Source: Pseudomonadota bacterium (GTDB lineage Bacteria; Pseudomonadota; Gammaproteobacteria; Burkholderiales; Thiobacillaceae). Taken from it: a stretch of 64,000 bases of DNA. The stretch covers positions 1 to 64,000 of the forward strand of contig JAJZPG010000002.1 of assembly GCA_021811235.1 (NCBI GenBank). The letters are read 5' to 3'. Below, piece by piece: positions 8,419-18,386 of the stretch. The position numbers were made by a program, and so were the translations under genes. Position 1 is the first letter of the stretch, and each line of letters opens with the position of its first letter. The notes beneath the pieces were generated by a model. It did no database searches. It was not told where the DNA came from and saw nothing but the letters and a program-made list of their open reading frames with translations.

Positions 8419-10383
8419 ATGAAGCCCACGACCCTGGTTGACGAATTCGAGCATTACAGCGCCTGGCGCGACGCGGTGTTCGTGCGCGTCGAAGCCTTGC
8501 GCGACTGGCTCAACGCGCAGGAACTGGGGGATGCCGAATCCGATCTGCGGCTGAACCATCTGCTCGGCCGCCTGCAGGAAGACACGCTGAACGTGGCCTT
8601 CGTCGCGGAGTTTTCGCGCGGCAAGTCCGAACTCATCAATGCGATCTTCTTTTCCGATTACCGGCAGCGCGTGCTGCCGTCGTCCGCCGGGCGCACCACC
8701 ATGTGCCCGACCGAGCTGTATTTCGACCCGACCCGGCGCCCGGCGTTGCGTCTGCTGCCCATCGACACCAAGGCCCGCGCAGGCAGCATCGCCGAATTCA
8801 AGCGCGAGGCGGACGCCTGGACCGAGTTCCCGCTCAACCTCGATTCCGCCGAGGAGATGAGCGCAACGCTGATGCGGCTGGCCGACACGATCGAGGTCGA
8901 TGCCGCCACAGCCGAAGCCTTCGGCCTCATCAACCCCGACGACGAGGAAACCGCGCGCAATCTGGCTCGCGACGGCCACGTTTCGATCCCGCGCTGGCGC
9001 CATGCCCTGATCAATTTTCCGCATCCGCTCCTGAAGCAGGGCCTGGTCATCCTCGACACCCCCGGCCTCAACGCCATCGGCACCGAGCCCGAGCTGACGC
9101 TCAGCATGCTGCCCAACGCACATGCGGTGCTGTTCCTGCTGGCCGCCGACACCGGCGTGACCAAGTCCGACATCGAGATCTGGCGCCAGCATATCGCCCC
9201 GGTGCAAGGAGCCAGCCGCGCGCGACTGGTGGTGCTGAACAAGATCGACGGGCTGTGGGACGAACTCAAGACCGACGCCGAAATCGATGCCGAAATCGCC
9301 AAGCAGGCCGTCGGCAGCGCGACCCTGCTCGGCCTGCCCGCAAGCCAGGTCTACCCGGTGTCGGCGCAGAAGGCGCTGGTCGCCAAGGTGAAAGGCGACG
9401 CCGCATTGCTGGCGAAAAGCCGCCTACCCGATCTGGAGGCGGCGCTGACGCAGGAACTGATCCCGTGCAAACAGGCACTGGTCGGGGAGTCGACGCAGGC
9501 CGCGGTGGAGGACGTGGTGGTCAAGACCACCGAACTGCTGGAAACCCGGCTCGCCACCCTGCAGGATCAGGTCGATGAACTGCAAGGGCTGCGCGGCAAG
9601 AACCGCGACGTCATCCAGCACATGATGGTCAAGGCGAACGACGACAAGCAGCAGTTCGAACGCGGCCTGCAGCAATTCAACGCGCTGCGCAACGTGTTCG
9701 CCTCCCAAGTCGAGACCTTGCGCCAGCAGCTCGGCATGCAGACCCTGCGCGATGAAGTGCGCCACACGCGGATGGCGATGGAAAAGAGCCACTTCAGTGC
9801 GGGCCTGCGCGAAGCGATGGAACGTTTCTTCCGCCAGGTCGAGGGCAACCTGAATGCGTCAGGCGCGACCATCAAGGAAATCCGCGCCATGATGACTGCG
9901 ATGTACCAGAAATTCAGCGACGAACATGGCCTGGCAGCCGTCAATACGCCGGATCACAGCCTGCACAAGTACCGCAAGGAAATGGCGCGGTTGGAGCGCA
10001 TTTTCGAGGAACGCTTCAACACGGTGTTCAAGATGCTCACGGTCGGCCAGGGGCAGCTGACCTCGCGCTTTTTCGAGACGCTGGCGAGCAAGGTGGTGCA
10101 AGTGTTCGAGCTTGCCAACAGCGAAACCGAAGCCTGGCTGAAAGCCTTGATCGCGCCGATGGAAACCCAGGTGCGCGAGCACAAGGTCCAGCTGAAGCGC
10201 CGCCTGGAAAGCGTCAGCCGCATCCACGCCGCGACGGAAACGCTGGACGAGCGTATCGCCGAGCTCGAGACCTCGATGGGAACGGTGAGCGATCAGCTCG
10301 ACCATCTGGCGCGTATCAATACGCGCATCGCCGACGCCCTGGCGGGCGAAGCCGCCGTGGCGCGGCTGGTCAAGACAGCCTGA
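8419..10383 (+). CDS. Dynamin-like GTPase
   Basis: 654 residues. The GTPase domain is N-terminal: G1 at about 63-70 (AEFSRGKS, with Ala where the first P-loop Gly is usual), G3 DTPGLNAIG near 213 and G4 NKIDG near 274. The long C-terminal half is helical and coiled-coil-like, for example the stretch following ETRLATLQDQVDELQ. There is no signal peptide. Bacterial dynamin-like proteins remodel or protect membranes. The gene stands alone downstream of mutM, where some relatives carry mutY. Start ATG 8419 was preferred over an in-frame ATG at 8392. Confidence 0.85.
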   Translation: MKPTTLVDEFEHYSAWRDAVFVRVEALRDWLNAQELGDAESDLRLNHLLGRLQEDTLNVAFVAEFSRGKSELINAIFFSDYRQRVLPSSAGRTTMCPTELYFDPTRRPALRLLPIDTKARAGSIAEFKREADAWTEFPLNLDSAEEMSATLMRLADTIEVDAATAEAFGLINPDDEETARNLARDGHVSIPRWRHALINFPHPLLKQGLVILDTPGLNAIGTEPELTLSMLPNAHAVLFLLAADTGVTKSDIEIWRQHIAPVQGASRARLVVLNKIDGLWDELKTDAEIDAEIAKQAVGSATLLGLPASQVYPVSAQKALVAKVKGDAALLAKSRLPDLEAALTQELIPCKQALVGESTQAAVEDVVVKTTELLETRLATLQDQVDELQGLRGKNRDVIQHMMVKANDDKQQFERGLQQFNALRNVFASQVETLRQQLGMQTLRDEVRHTRMAMEKSHFSAGLREAMERFFRQVEGNLNASGATIKEIRAMMTAMYQKFSDEHGLAAVNTPDHSLHKYRKEMARLERIFEERFNTVFKMLTVGQGQLTSRFFETLASKVVQVFELANSETEAWLKALIAPMETQVREHKVQLKRRLESVSRIHAATETLDERIAELETSMGTVSDQLDHLARINTRIADALAGEAAVARLVKTA

Positions 10384-10384
10384 A

Positions 10385-10654
<270 letters not shown>

Positions 10655-11137
10655 TCAGTTTCCGCTTATTTTCTCATTTAATCGCCGCGCCACCAATGGG
10701 TGCACGAAGGGTGTGACATCGCCCCCCAGCTGCGCGATCTCGCGGATCATGCTGGCGGAAATGAACATGTACTGGTCCGACGGTGTCAGGAAAATGGTTT
10801 CGATATCGGGCTTGAGGTTGCGGTTCATGCCGGCCAGTTGGAATTCGTACTCGAAGTCGGACGCCGCGCGCAACCCCCGCAGCACCGCGATCCCCCCCTG
10901 CTCGGCGACGAAGTCGATCAGCAGGCCGGAGAAGCCTTCCACCCGCACCTGCGGCACGTCGGCCAGGACGTCGCGCGTCATCGCCACCCGCTCCTCCATG
11001 CTGAAGAAGGGCTTCTTGTTGCGCGATTCGGCCACCGCGACGACGACCCGGTCGAACAGGCGCACCGCGCGCCGCACGAGGTCCTCGTGGCCGCGCGTGA
11101 TGGGGTCGAAGGTGCCCGGGTAGACGGCAGTCAGCAT
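10655..11137 (-). CDS. coaD: Phosphopantetheine adenylyltransferase
   Basis: 160 residues, the usual length. It catalyses the penultimate step of coenzyme A synthesis. The N-terminus [19 protein letters not shown] carries the T/HxGH nucleotidyltransferase signature, and [15 protein letters not shown] and SASMIREIA are further family motifs. It starts 2 bases after the rsmD stop, a coupled pair. Confidence 0.97.
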   Translation of the reverse strand: MLTAVYPGTFDPITRGHEDLVRRAVRLFDRVVVAVAESRNKKPFFSMEERVAMTRDVLADVPQVRVEGFSGLLIDFVAEQGGIAVLRGLRAASDFEYEFQLAGMNRNLKPDIETIFLTPSDQYMFISASMIREIAQLGGDVTPFVHPLVARRLNEKISGN

Positions 11138-11139
11138 CG

Positions 11140-11715
11140 TTATTCCTTTGTGAGCAGGGCGAAATGCGAACGCCCCGCGCGCCCGCTGCGGTGGATGATA
11201 AACCCCGGCGGCGCCTCGACGTCCGTCCCCTGCTCCACATAGGCCTGGCCGCCCGGCTTGAGATGGCGCGCGAGGTCGGCCAGGACGGCCTCGGCCAGGC
11301 CGCTGTCAAACGGCGGATCGACGAAAACCAGATCGAAGGCCTCGCGGCTGTTCGCCAGCCAGGCCAGCGCATCGGCACGCTGGATGTCGACCTGGCTTGC
11401 CGCAAGCTGCGTCCGGTTCTTTTCGAGCGCAGCCAGCGCCTGCGCGTCGCGCTCGATCATCACCACCCTTGCCGCACCGCGCGAGGCCGCCTCGAAGCCG
11501 AGTGCGCCGCTGCCGGCGAACAGATCGAGGCAGGTCCAACCCGGCAGATCCTGCCCCAGCCAGTTGAACAGGGTCTCACGCACCCGGTCTGGCGTCGGGC
11601 GCAGACCCGCGCCACCGGGGAAATCGAGCAGACGCCTGCGATACTGTCCACCGATGATGCGCACGCGGTTGGCGGTGCCGTGCGCGCGCTGCGGCGCGGC
11701 GTGCTTAGCGCGCAC
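11140..11715 (-). CDS. rsmD: 16S rRNA (guanine966-N2)-methyltransferase
   Basis: 191 residues. It methylates G966 of 16S rRNA. Motifs are [26 protein letters not shown], the SAM-binding [19 protein letters not shown] and the catalytic DPPF ([10 protein letters not shown]). The start is GTG at 11713-11715 and overlaps the end of the upstream M16 gene by 11 bases. It is followed by coaD. Confidence 0.95.
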   Translation of the reverse strand: MRAKHAAPQRAHGTANRVRIIGGQYRRRLLDFPGGAGLRPTPDRVRETLFNWLGQDLPGWTCLDLFAGSGALGFEAASRGAARVVMIERDAQALAALEKNRTQLAASQVDIQRADALAWLANSREAFDLVFVDPPFDSGLAEAVLADLARHLKPGGQAYVEQGTDVEAPPGFIIHRSGRAGRSHFALLTKE

Positions 11716-13012
11716 CGGCGCCCCCCACCACCACCGTCACCAGCCTGTCGGGGTCGATGCGCCGCGCGAATGCCTGCTTCACCGCCGCCACGTCGACCGC
11801 GTTGACCTTGTCGACCCAGGTATCCAGATAATCCAGCGGCAGTTTGTAGAAACCGATCGTCGACAAGTAGTCGAGGATCTTCTTGTTGCTGTCGATGCGC
11901 AGCGGGAAGCCGCCGGTAAGGTTGGCCTTGGCCTGGGTGAGCTCGGCCTCCGAAGGGCCCTCGGCGATGAACTGCCGCAGCGTCGCCTGCGCCACTTTCA
12001 AGGCATCGTCGGTCTGCTCGTGCTTGGTCTGCAATCCCAGCTCGAACGGCCCGGCCTCACCCAGCGGCAGGAAATAACTGTATGCGCTGTAGGCATAACC
12101 CCGCTTGTCGCGCACTTCCTTCAGCAGGCGCGAATCGAAACCGCCGCCGCCCAGCACGTAGTTGCCGACGAACAACGGAAAGAAATCGGGGTCGTTGCGC
12201 GCCACCCCCACCGCTCCCACCAGCACGTGGCTCTGCGTGGAGGGATGCGCGATGCGCTTGTCGGAGGCCGCGGCCGGAACAGGTTTGGGCAGAGCGGGCA
12301 CCACGGTCGAACGCGACAGGCCGGCCGCAAGCCGCGCGGCAATAGCCTCGGCCTCGGCGCGCGTGATGTCCCCCATCAGGGAGATCACCGCGTTGGGCGC
12401 GCTGTAATGCGCACGATAAAACGTCTGCACGTCGCCGCGGGTCAGGCGTTCGATTGCGGCAGGTTCGCCCGCCTCGTCCTGGGCATAGGGATGGGTGCCG
12501 TACAGCGCACGATAGAACGCCTTGCCGGCCACGCTGCTGGGGTCGGCTTCGGCCTCGCGGATGGCGGCAATCAGCCGCTGTTTCTCGCGCCCGATCACGG
12601 CCTGAGGGAAATCGGGCCGTTGCAGCACGCGCGCCAGGATATCGAGCGCGACCGTCTTTTCGGCGGCCGAGGACAAGGTGCGCAAGCTCACGCCGGCGCG
12701 ATCGCGATCGAAATTCCCTGCCAGCACCGCGCCTACATCGGCGAGACGATGCGCGATAGCCGTGTCCGTCAGCCCGCCCGCGCCCTGATCGAGCAGGCCG
12801 TGGGTCAGCTGCGCCAGTCCCGACTTGCCAGAGGGATCGCGCGCGCTGCCGGCCGGAAAATCCACTGAGATATCGAGCATCGGCAATTCGCGGCTTTCGA
12901 CGAAATAGACCTGTGCCCCCTCCCGCGTCTGCCAGTGCTGGATGGGAAGCGCAGCCTGGACGCCCAGAGGCAGCACCAGCAGGAGGGCCGACCAGAAAGC
13001 CTTAATTGACAT
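11705..13012 (-). CDS. M16 peptidase-like protein, catalytically inactive partner
   Basis: 435 residues from the ATG at 13010-13012, with a signal peptide (IKAFWSALLLVLPLGVQA). It has the two-lobed M16 fold, but the zinc motif is lost: where the paralogue reads HVLEH this one reads QLTHG within GLAQLTHGLLDQG. In M16B families such subunits pair with an active subunit. It overlaps the upstream active gene by 11 bases, which suggests a heterodimer, probably periplasmic. Confidence 0.88.
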   Translation of the reverse strand: MSIKAFWSALLLVLPLGVQAALPIQHWQTREGAQVYFVESRELPMLDISVDFPAGSARDPSGKSGLAQLTHGLLDQGAGGLTDTAIAHRLADVGAVLAGNFDRDRAGVSLRTLSSAAEKTVALDILARVLQRPDFPQAVIGREKQRLIAAIREAEADPSSVAGKAFYRALYGTHPYAQDEAGEPAAIERLTRGDVQTFYRAHYSAPNAVISLMGDITRAEAEAIAARLAAGLSRSTVVPALPKPVPAAASDKRIAHPSTQSHVLVGAVGVARNDPDFFPLFVGNYVLGGGGFDSRLLKEVRDKRGYAYSAYSYFLPLGEAGPFELGLQTKHEQTDDALKVAQATLRQFIAEGPSEAELTQAKANLTGGFPLRIDSNKKILDYLSTIGFYKLPLDYLDTWVDKVNAVDVAAVKQAFARRIDPDRLVTVVVGGAGAR

Positions 13013-14360
13013 GACGCACTCCCGGCACGGTGGCACGGCGTGCCTGTTCATTCAGCGGCTGAGGATCGAGTTCGGCCACGCTCAGGCGATCATCCTTCAG
13101 CCATTGCTGCGCGGCAGCCTGCACCTCGTCGGCGGTCACTGCGCGCAGCTTGTCGACACGGCGCGCCAATGCCTCGGGCGGCAGACCGGCGGTCACGTAT
13201 TCGCCCAGCTGCATCGCCTGGTAGAACAGCGAATCCCGCTGGTAGACGTCGGCCGCGATGACCTGCGCCTTCACCCGCGCGAGTTCCGCGGCACTGATCC
13301 CCTCGCGCTGAATGCGCCGCACTTCCTCGTGGATCACCTTTTCCAGCACGGCCAACGATTGGCCCGGCGCGGGCGTCGCGTCGATCATGAAGAGGCCCGG
13401 GCCGCGCGCGACGGTGTCATAGCCCGCGCTCGCGTTCACCGCAATCTGCCGCGTCTTCACCAGCGACTTCTGCAGCCGCGCCGAATCGTTGCCCGACAGC
13501 ACACCGGCCAGGATCTGCAGCGCGTACGGTGCGGTGTCCTGCTCCCAATCCCGGAGCGTGGGGGCATGCCAGGCCATCAAGAGGTAGGGCAACTGCGCAG
13601 GCACCTTCACCACGATGCGCTTTTCCCCCAGTTGCACGGGCTCGTCCTGCGGCTTGCGTTGCGGCAGCGCGCGCGCGGGCAGCGCGCCGAAATATTTTTT
13701 CGCCAGCGCGACCACCTCGTCCGCCTTGACGTCGCCGGCCACCACCAGCGTGGCATTGTTCGGTGCATACCAGCGCGCATACCAGTCGCGCGCGTCCTGC
13801 GCGGTCATGTTTTCGAGGTCATCCATCCAGCCGATGACGGGACGGCGATAGGGATGCGTCTGGTAGGCCGTCGCCATCAGCCGCTCGTACACCACCGACT
13901 GTGGCTGATCGTCGGTGCGCAGCCGGCGTTCCTCCATCACCACCTGGATTTCCTTGGCAAACAATTCGTCGCTGATGACAAGGTTGGCCATGCGGTCCGC
14001 TTCGAGCTGCATCGACAACTCCAGGCGGTCTTTCTGCATCTGCTGGAAGTACGCCGTGTGGTCGCGGCTGGTGAAGGCGTTTTCCCTGCCGCCCGCTGCA
14101 GCGATGCGCTTGGAAAACTCGCCGGGCGGCACGTTCTGCGTCCCCTTGAACATCATGTGCTCGAGCACGTGCGCCACCCCGGTGGTGCCATTGAATTCGT
14201 CCAGCGCACCGGCCCGGTACCACACTTGCGACACCATCACCGGCGCTCGATGGTCTTCCTGCACGATCACCCGCATGCCGTTGTCCAGCGTGACGTCGGT
14301 CAATGCCGCCTGCGCGCCGCCTGCCAGCAGCGCCAACCCGATTGCCAAAAGGCTGCGCAT
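13002..14360 (-). CDS. M16 zinc metallopeptidase, active subunit
   Basis: 452 residues with a cleavable signal peptide (LLAIGLALLAGGAQA), so it acts in the periplasm. The inverted zinc motif HVLEH (residues 64-68) is intact, with a downstream Glu in the VVMEERR helix as third ligand. It is the first gene of the operon M16-M16-rsmD-coaD-ferredoxin and is divergent from ftsY, a conserved betaproteobacterial layout. Substrate unknown. Confidence 0.92.
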   Translation of the reverse strand: MRSLLAIGLALLAGGAQAALTDVTLDNGMRVIVQEDHRAPVMVSQVWYRAGALDEFNGTTGVAHVLEHMMFKGTQNVPPGEFSKRIAAAGGRENAFTSRDHTAYFQQMQKDRLELSMQLEADRMANLVISDELFAKEIQVVMEERRLRTDDQPQSVVYERLMATAYQTHPYRRPVIGWMDDLENMTAQDARDWYARWYAPNNATLVVAGDVKADEVVALAKKYFGALPARALPQRKPQDEPVQLGEKRIVVKVPAQLPYLLMAWHAPTLRDWEQDTAPYALQILAGVLSGNDSARLQKSLVKTRQIAVNASAGYDTVARGPGLFMIDATPAPGQSLAVLEKVIHEEVRRIQREGISAAELARVKAQVIAADVYQRDSLFYQAMQLGEYVTAGLPPEALARRVDKLRAVTADEVQAAAQQWLKDDRLSVAELDPQPLNEQARRATVPGVRHVN

Positions 14361-14438
14361 GTTTTCACCTCGAATGGATTCAAGCCCGAATGATAAGATA
14401 CTGCGTCCGTCAAACTGCTTTGCAGACCCCCCCGATCC

Positions 14439-15467
14439 GTGTTTAGTTTCTTCAAGTCCAAGCCCCCTGCCACCCCCGACGCGTCGCCGCCCGAACCAGC
14501 CAGCGCGCCAGCCGCCGCCGAGTCACCTGCCGAGACGGCCGCAGCCGGGGCCCGGTTAGGCTGGGCGCAGCGCCTCAAGCAGGGCTTGGCGAAGACGCGC
14601 GACAAGCTGGGCGGCCAGCTGGCCGGGCTGTTCGGCGTGGGCCGCAAGATCGATGCCGAACTGTTCGAGGAACTCGAAACCATCCTCATCACTGCCGACG
14701 TCGGCGTCGACGCCACCCACCATCTCCTCGACATGCTGCAGAAGCGCGTGCGGCGCGAAAACCTCACCGAAGCCTCAGACCTGCAGGCCGCGCTCAAGGA
14801 CGCGCTGGTCGAATTACTGGCCCCGCTCGAGGCGCCGCTCGACGTCACCCCGCACAAGCCCTTCATCCTGATGCTGGCCGGCGTCAACGGCGCCGGCAAG
14901 ACCACCACCATCGGCAAGCTCGCCAAGCTCTACCAGTCGCAGGGCCTGTCCGTGTTGCTGGCGGCGGGCGACACCTTCCGCGCCGCCGCACGCGAACAGC
15001 TTCAGGTCTGGGGCGAGCGCAACAACGTCACGGTGGTAAGCCAGGAAAAGGGCGATTCCGCCGCGGTGATCTTCGACGCCATCCAGGCCGCCCGGGCGCG
15101 CAACATCGACGTCGTACTGGCCGACACCGCTGGCCGCCTGCCGACCCAGCTGCACCTGATGGAAGAGATCAGGAAGGTCAAACGCGTGATCGAGAAGGCC
15201 ATCCCCGGTGCGCCGCACGAGGTGTTGCTGGTCCTCGACGCCAACACCGGGCAGAACGCGGTGACGCAGGTGAAGGCCTTCGACGACGCGCTCGGCGTGA
15301 CCGGGCTCGCGCTCACCAAGCTCGACGGCACCGCCAAGGGCGGTGCGATCGCCGCCATCGCCCAGGCCCGGCCGATCCCTGTGCGCTACATCGGCGTCGG
15401 CGAAGGACTTGACGACCTGCGGCCGTTCGACGCGCGCGAATTTGTCGAAGCCATTTTCACCCTATGA
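14439..15467 (+). CDS. ftsY: Signal recognition particle receptor FtsY
   Basis: 342 residues. FtsY docks SRP-ribosome complexes at the membrane. A short acidic/Pro-Ala-rich A domain (residues 1-30) precedes the NG GTPase domain with [22 protein letters not shown] and [10 protein letters not shown]. The start is GTG at 14439 (MFSFFKSK); the N-terminal FSFFK stretch fits a membrane-binding start. It opens the ftsY-ftsE-ftsX-rpoH run. Confidence 0.96.
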   Translation: MFSFFKSKPPATPDASPPEPASAPAAAESPAETAAAGARLGWAQRLKQGLAKTRDKLGGQLAGLFGVGRKIDAELFEELETILITADVGVDATHHLLDMLQKRVRRENLTEASDLQAALKDALVELLAPLEAPLDVTPHKPFILMLAGVNGAGKTTTIGKLAKLYQSQGLSVLLAAGDTFRAAAREQLQVWGERNNVTVVSQEKGDSAAVIFDAIQAARARNIDVVLADTAGRLPTQLHLMEEIRKVKRVIEKAIPGAPHEVLLVLDANTGQNAVTQVKAFDDALGVTGLALTKLDGTAKGGAIAAIAQARPIPVRYIGVGEGLDDLRPFDAREFVEAIFTL

Positions 15468-15480
15468 AGCGGCTCCCGGC

Positions 15481-16143
15481 ATGATCAGCTTCAGCCAGGT
15501 CACCAAGCGCTATCCGGGCGGCCATGAGGCGCTCAATAGCGTCACCCTCGTGATCGAGCAGGGCGAACTGGTGTTCCTGACCGGGCACTCGGGCGCCGGC
15601 AAGAGCACGCTGCTGAAACTCATCGCCGCGATCGAACGGCCCACCAGCGGCGTGGTTTCGGTCAGCGGCCAGAACATCAGCCGCCTGTCTCGCCGCGCCG
15701 TGCCCTACCTGCGCCGCAACATCGGCCTGGTGTTCCAGGACCACAAGCTGCTGTTCGACCGCAGCGTGATCGAGAACGTGGTGCTGCCGCTCGATATCGC
15801 CGGCTTCGACCGCCGCGAAGCACTCAAGCGCGCACGCGCCGTGATCGACAAGGTCGGCCTGCTCAATCGCGAAAAAGCCAATCCGGTCAGCCTGTCCGGC
15901 GGCGAGCAGCAGCGTCTTTGCATCGCCCGCGCGCTGGTTTCCCGCCCCGCCCTGCTGTTGGCCGATGAACCGACCGGCAACCTCGATGCCGGCTACGCCG
16001 CCGACATCATGGCGATGTTCCGCGACTTCCACCAGGTCGGCACCACGCTGGTGATCGCGACCCACGACGACCGCGCCCTCAACGCCCTCGGCGGCCGCAT
16101 TCTGCACCTGGATCACGGCAAGGTCGGGGAGGTGACGGCATGA
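15481..16143 (+). CDS. ftsE: Cell-division ABC transporter ATP-binding protein FtsE
   Basis: 220 residues. Walker A is GHSGAGKST, the signature motif LSGGEQQR and Walker [11 protein letters not shown], followed by the H-loop ATHD. FtsE with FtsX controls periplasmic murein hydrolases at the division septum. It starts 13 bases after ftsY and its stop overlaps the ftsX start (ATGA). Confidence 0.96.
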   Translation: MISFSQVTKRYPGGHEALNSVTLVIEQGELVFLTGHSGAGKSTLLKLIAAIERPTSGVVSVSGQNISRLSRRAVPYLRRNIGLVFQDHKLLFDRSVIENVVLPLDIAGFDRREALKRARAVIDKVGLLNREKANPVSLSGGEQQRLCIARALVSRPALLLADEPTGNLDAGYAADIMAMFRDFHQVGTTLVIATHDDRALNALGGRILHLDHGKVGEVTA

Positions 16144-17048
16144 TCGGCTGGCTACGCCACCAGAAGCACGCGCTGACTTCTGCGCTGCGCCGCCTCGCTC
16201 GGCAGCCGGTGAGCACCTTGCTCACCGCGCTGGCGATGGGGGTGGCGATCAGCCTGCCGAGCGGGCTTTACCTGGGGCTGGACAATCTCAGCCGTCTGGC
16301 GGGCGAATTGCCGGCACAGCCCGAGATCAGCGTGTTTCTCGACCCCGCGGCGAGCGGGGCGGACAAGCAGGCCATCGCCACCCGCTTGAAACGGCCCGAC
16401 ATCGCCCAGGCCCGCTTCGTGCCCAAGGACGACGCGCTGGCAGCGCTCAGCGTCTCACAGGATCTGGCCGACATCAGCGCCGGTCTGGCCGAGAATCCGC
16501 TCCCGGACGCCTGGGTGGTGCAGCCCCGTACCCGTTCGCGGGAGGCACTGGCGCGCGTGGCCGACGAATTGGGCAAACTGCCCGGGGTGGCGGAAACCCA
16601 TCTCGACAGCCAATGGGCCGAACGCCTGCAGGCCGCGCTAACCATCGGGCACACCGGCGTGTGGCTGCTGGCCGGCCTGTTCGCCATTGCGCTCGTCGCC
16701 ATCTCCGGCAACGCCATCCGCGCCCAGGTGCTGGCCCGCCGCGATGAAATCCAGGTCAGCCGCCTGATCGGTGCCACCGATCGCTACATTCGCCGCCCCT
16801 TCCTCTACCTCGGCGCGCTGCAGGGCCTGCTGGGCGGGCTGGCGGCGGGCGGCGTGCTGGCGGCCGCGGGCACGCTCTTGCGCCCGCAGGTCGAACGCCT
16901 GGCCGGCCTGTATGGCTCGGCCTTCCATCTGGCACCGCCGAGCACGTCCGAAATCGCCGTCGTGCTCGGCCTGACCACCCTGTTCGGCTGGCTCGGTGCC
17001 TGGCTCTCGGTCACGCGCACCCTGCATCAGGTCGAGGCGACACGCTGA
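16140..17048 (+). CDS. ftsX: Cell-division membrane protein FtsX
   Basis: 302 residues. A cytoplasmic N-terminus (starting [12 protein letters not shown]) is followed by four membrane segments, with a periplasmic domain after the first (about residues 55-160) and the typical FtsX/MacB C-terminal core (ISGNAIRAQVLARRDEIQVSRLIGATDRYIRRPF). It partners FtsE, and the genes overlap by 4 bases. Confidence 0.95.
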   Translation: MIGWLRHQKHALTSALRRLARQPVSTLLTALAMGVAISLPSGLYLGLDNLSRLAGELPAQPEISVFLDPAASGADKQAIATRLKRPDIAQARFVPKDDALAALSVSQDLADISAGLAENPLPDAWVVQPRTRSREALARVADELGKLPGVAETHLDSQWAERLQAALTIGHTGVWLLAGLFAIALVAISGNAIRAQVLARRDEIQVSRLIGATDRYIRRPFLYLGALQGLLGGLAAGGVLAAAGTLLRPQVERLAGLYGSAFHLAPPSTSEIAVVLGLTTLFGWLGAWLSVTRTLHQVEATR

Positions 17049-17091
17049 AATCAGTCGCTTTTCCATCACCCTTCCGGAACCCTGCCGCGCC

Positions 17092-17118
17092 TTAGCACTC
17101 ATAAACAGAGAGTGCTAA
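17092..17118 (+). promoter_or_regulatory. CIRCE operator (HrcA binding site) in front of rpoH
   Basis: The sequence reads TTAGCACTC, nine bases, GAGTGCTAA: an exact match to the CIRCE consensus with the exact 9-base spacer. It ends 26 bases before the rpoH ATG, and a -10-like TAAAAT overlaps its right arm (17116-17121). CIRCE is the operator of the heat-shock repressor HrcA, normally found at groESL and dnaK. Its presence here predicts HrcA repression of the heat-shock sigma factor gene. Confidence 0.93.
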
Positions 17119-17144
17119 AATATTTTAAAGGGGGTTATCAACGC

Positions 17145-17990
<846 letters not shown>

Positions 17991-18007
17991 TCCCCGTCAG
18001 GCCGCGC

Positions 18008-18047
18008 CCAATGAAAAAGCCCCGCACGCGCGGGGCTTTTTCATTGG
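18008..18047. terminator. Bidirectional intrinsic terminator between rpoH and the cbb3 operon
   Basis: Two perfect 18-base inverted arms (18008-18025 and 18030-18047) surround a 4-base loop. The core is GCCCCGC/GCGGGGC flanked by AAAAA on one side and TTTTT on the other, so a U-run follows the stem in both directions. It stops rpoH on the plus strand and the cbb3 operon on the minus strand. Confidence 0.92.
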
Positions 18048-18058
18048 GGCCAGCCGGA

Positions 18059-18166
18059 TCAGAAGAACGAGCCGATCAGGACCGAGAGAATGCTGATCCA
18101 CGACCAGACGATCAATGCGACCACTACCACCATGGGAAAACCCTGAAAAGTCAGAAGCTGTTTCAT
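18059..18166 (-). CDS. 35-residue single-helix membrane protein at the end of the cbb3 operon
   Basis: Translated by hand: ATG at 18164-18166, stop TGA at 18059-18061. A GGAG ribosome binding site lies 8 bases upstream of the ATG. After MKQLLTFQGFP comes an uninterrupted hydrophobic helix (MVVVVALIVWSWISILSVLI) ending GSFF. It lies 34 bases after ccoS and just before the shared terminator, so it is the last gene of the ccoNOQPGHS unit. Size and topology recall CcoM, the small extra subunit described for Pseudomonas stutzeri cbb3 oxidase. That link rests on position and topology only. Confidence 0.7.
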   Translation of the reverse strand: MKQLLTFQGFPMVVVVALIVWSWISILSVLIGSFF

Positions 18167-18200
18167 TGCACGCACTCCATTAAAGTTGATGAATTTTAGT

Positions 18201-18386
18201 TTATTCGTCTTTACTGCTCAAGCGCCGGCCCGGCAGCATGGGATCGTCGTCGTCCATCAGGATGCGTTCGGCCGGCCCCTCGAGGTCGTCGAACTGGCCG
18301 CTTTTGATTGACCAGAACACCCCCAGGACGATGAGCAGCACGAACACGCCCGACAACACGAACAGGAACATCAGCACGCCGCTCAT
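18201..18386 (-). CDS. ccoS: cbb3-type oxidase assembly protein CcoS
   Basis: 61 residues. One N-terminal membrane helix (VLMFLFVLSGVFVLLIVLGVFWS) is followed by the family signature KSGQFDDLEGPAERILMDDD. CcoS is needed for cofactor insertion into cbb3 oxidase. Its start overlaps the upstream FixH-like gene by 4 bases. Confidence 0.95.
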   Translation of the reverse strand: MSGVLMFLFVLSGVFVLLIVLGVFWSIKSGQFDDLEGPAERILMDDDDPMLPGRRLSSKDE

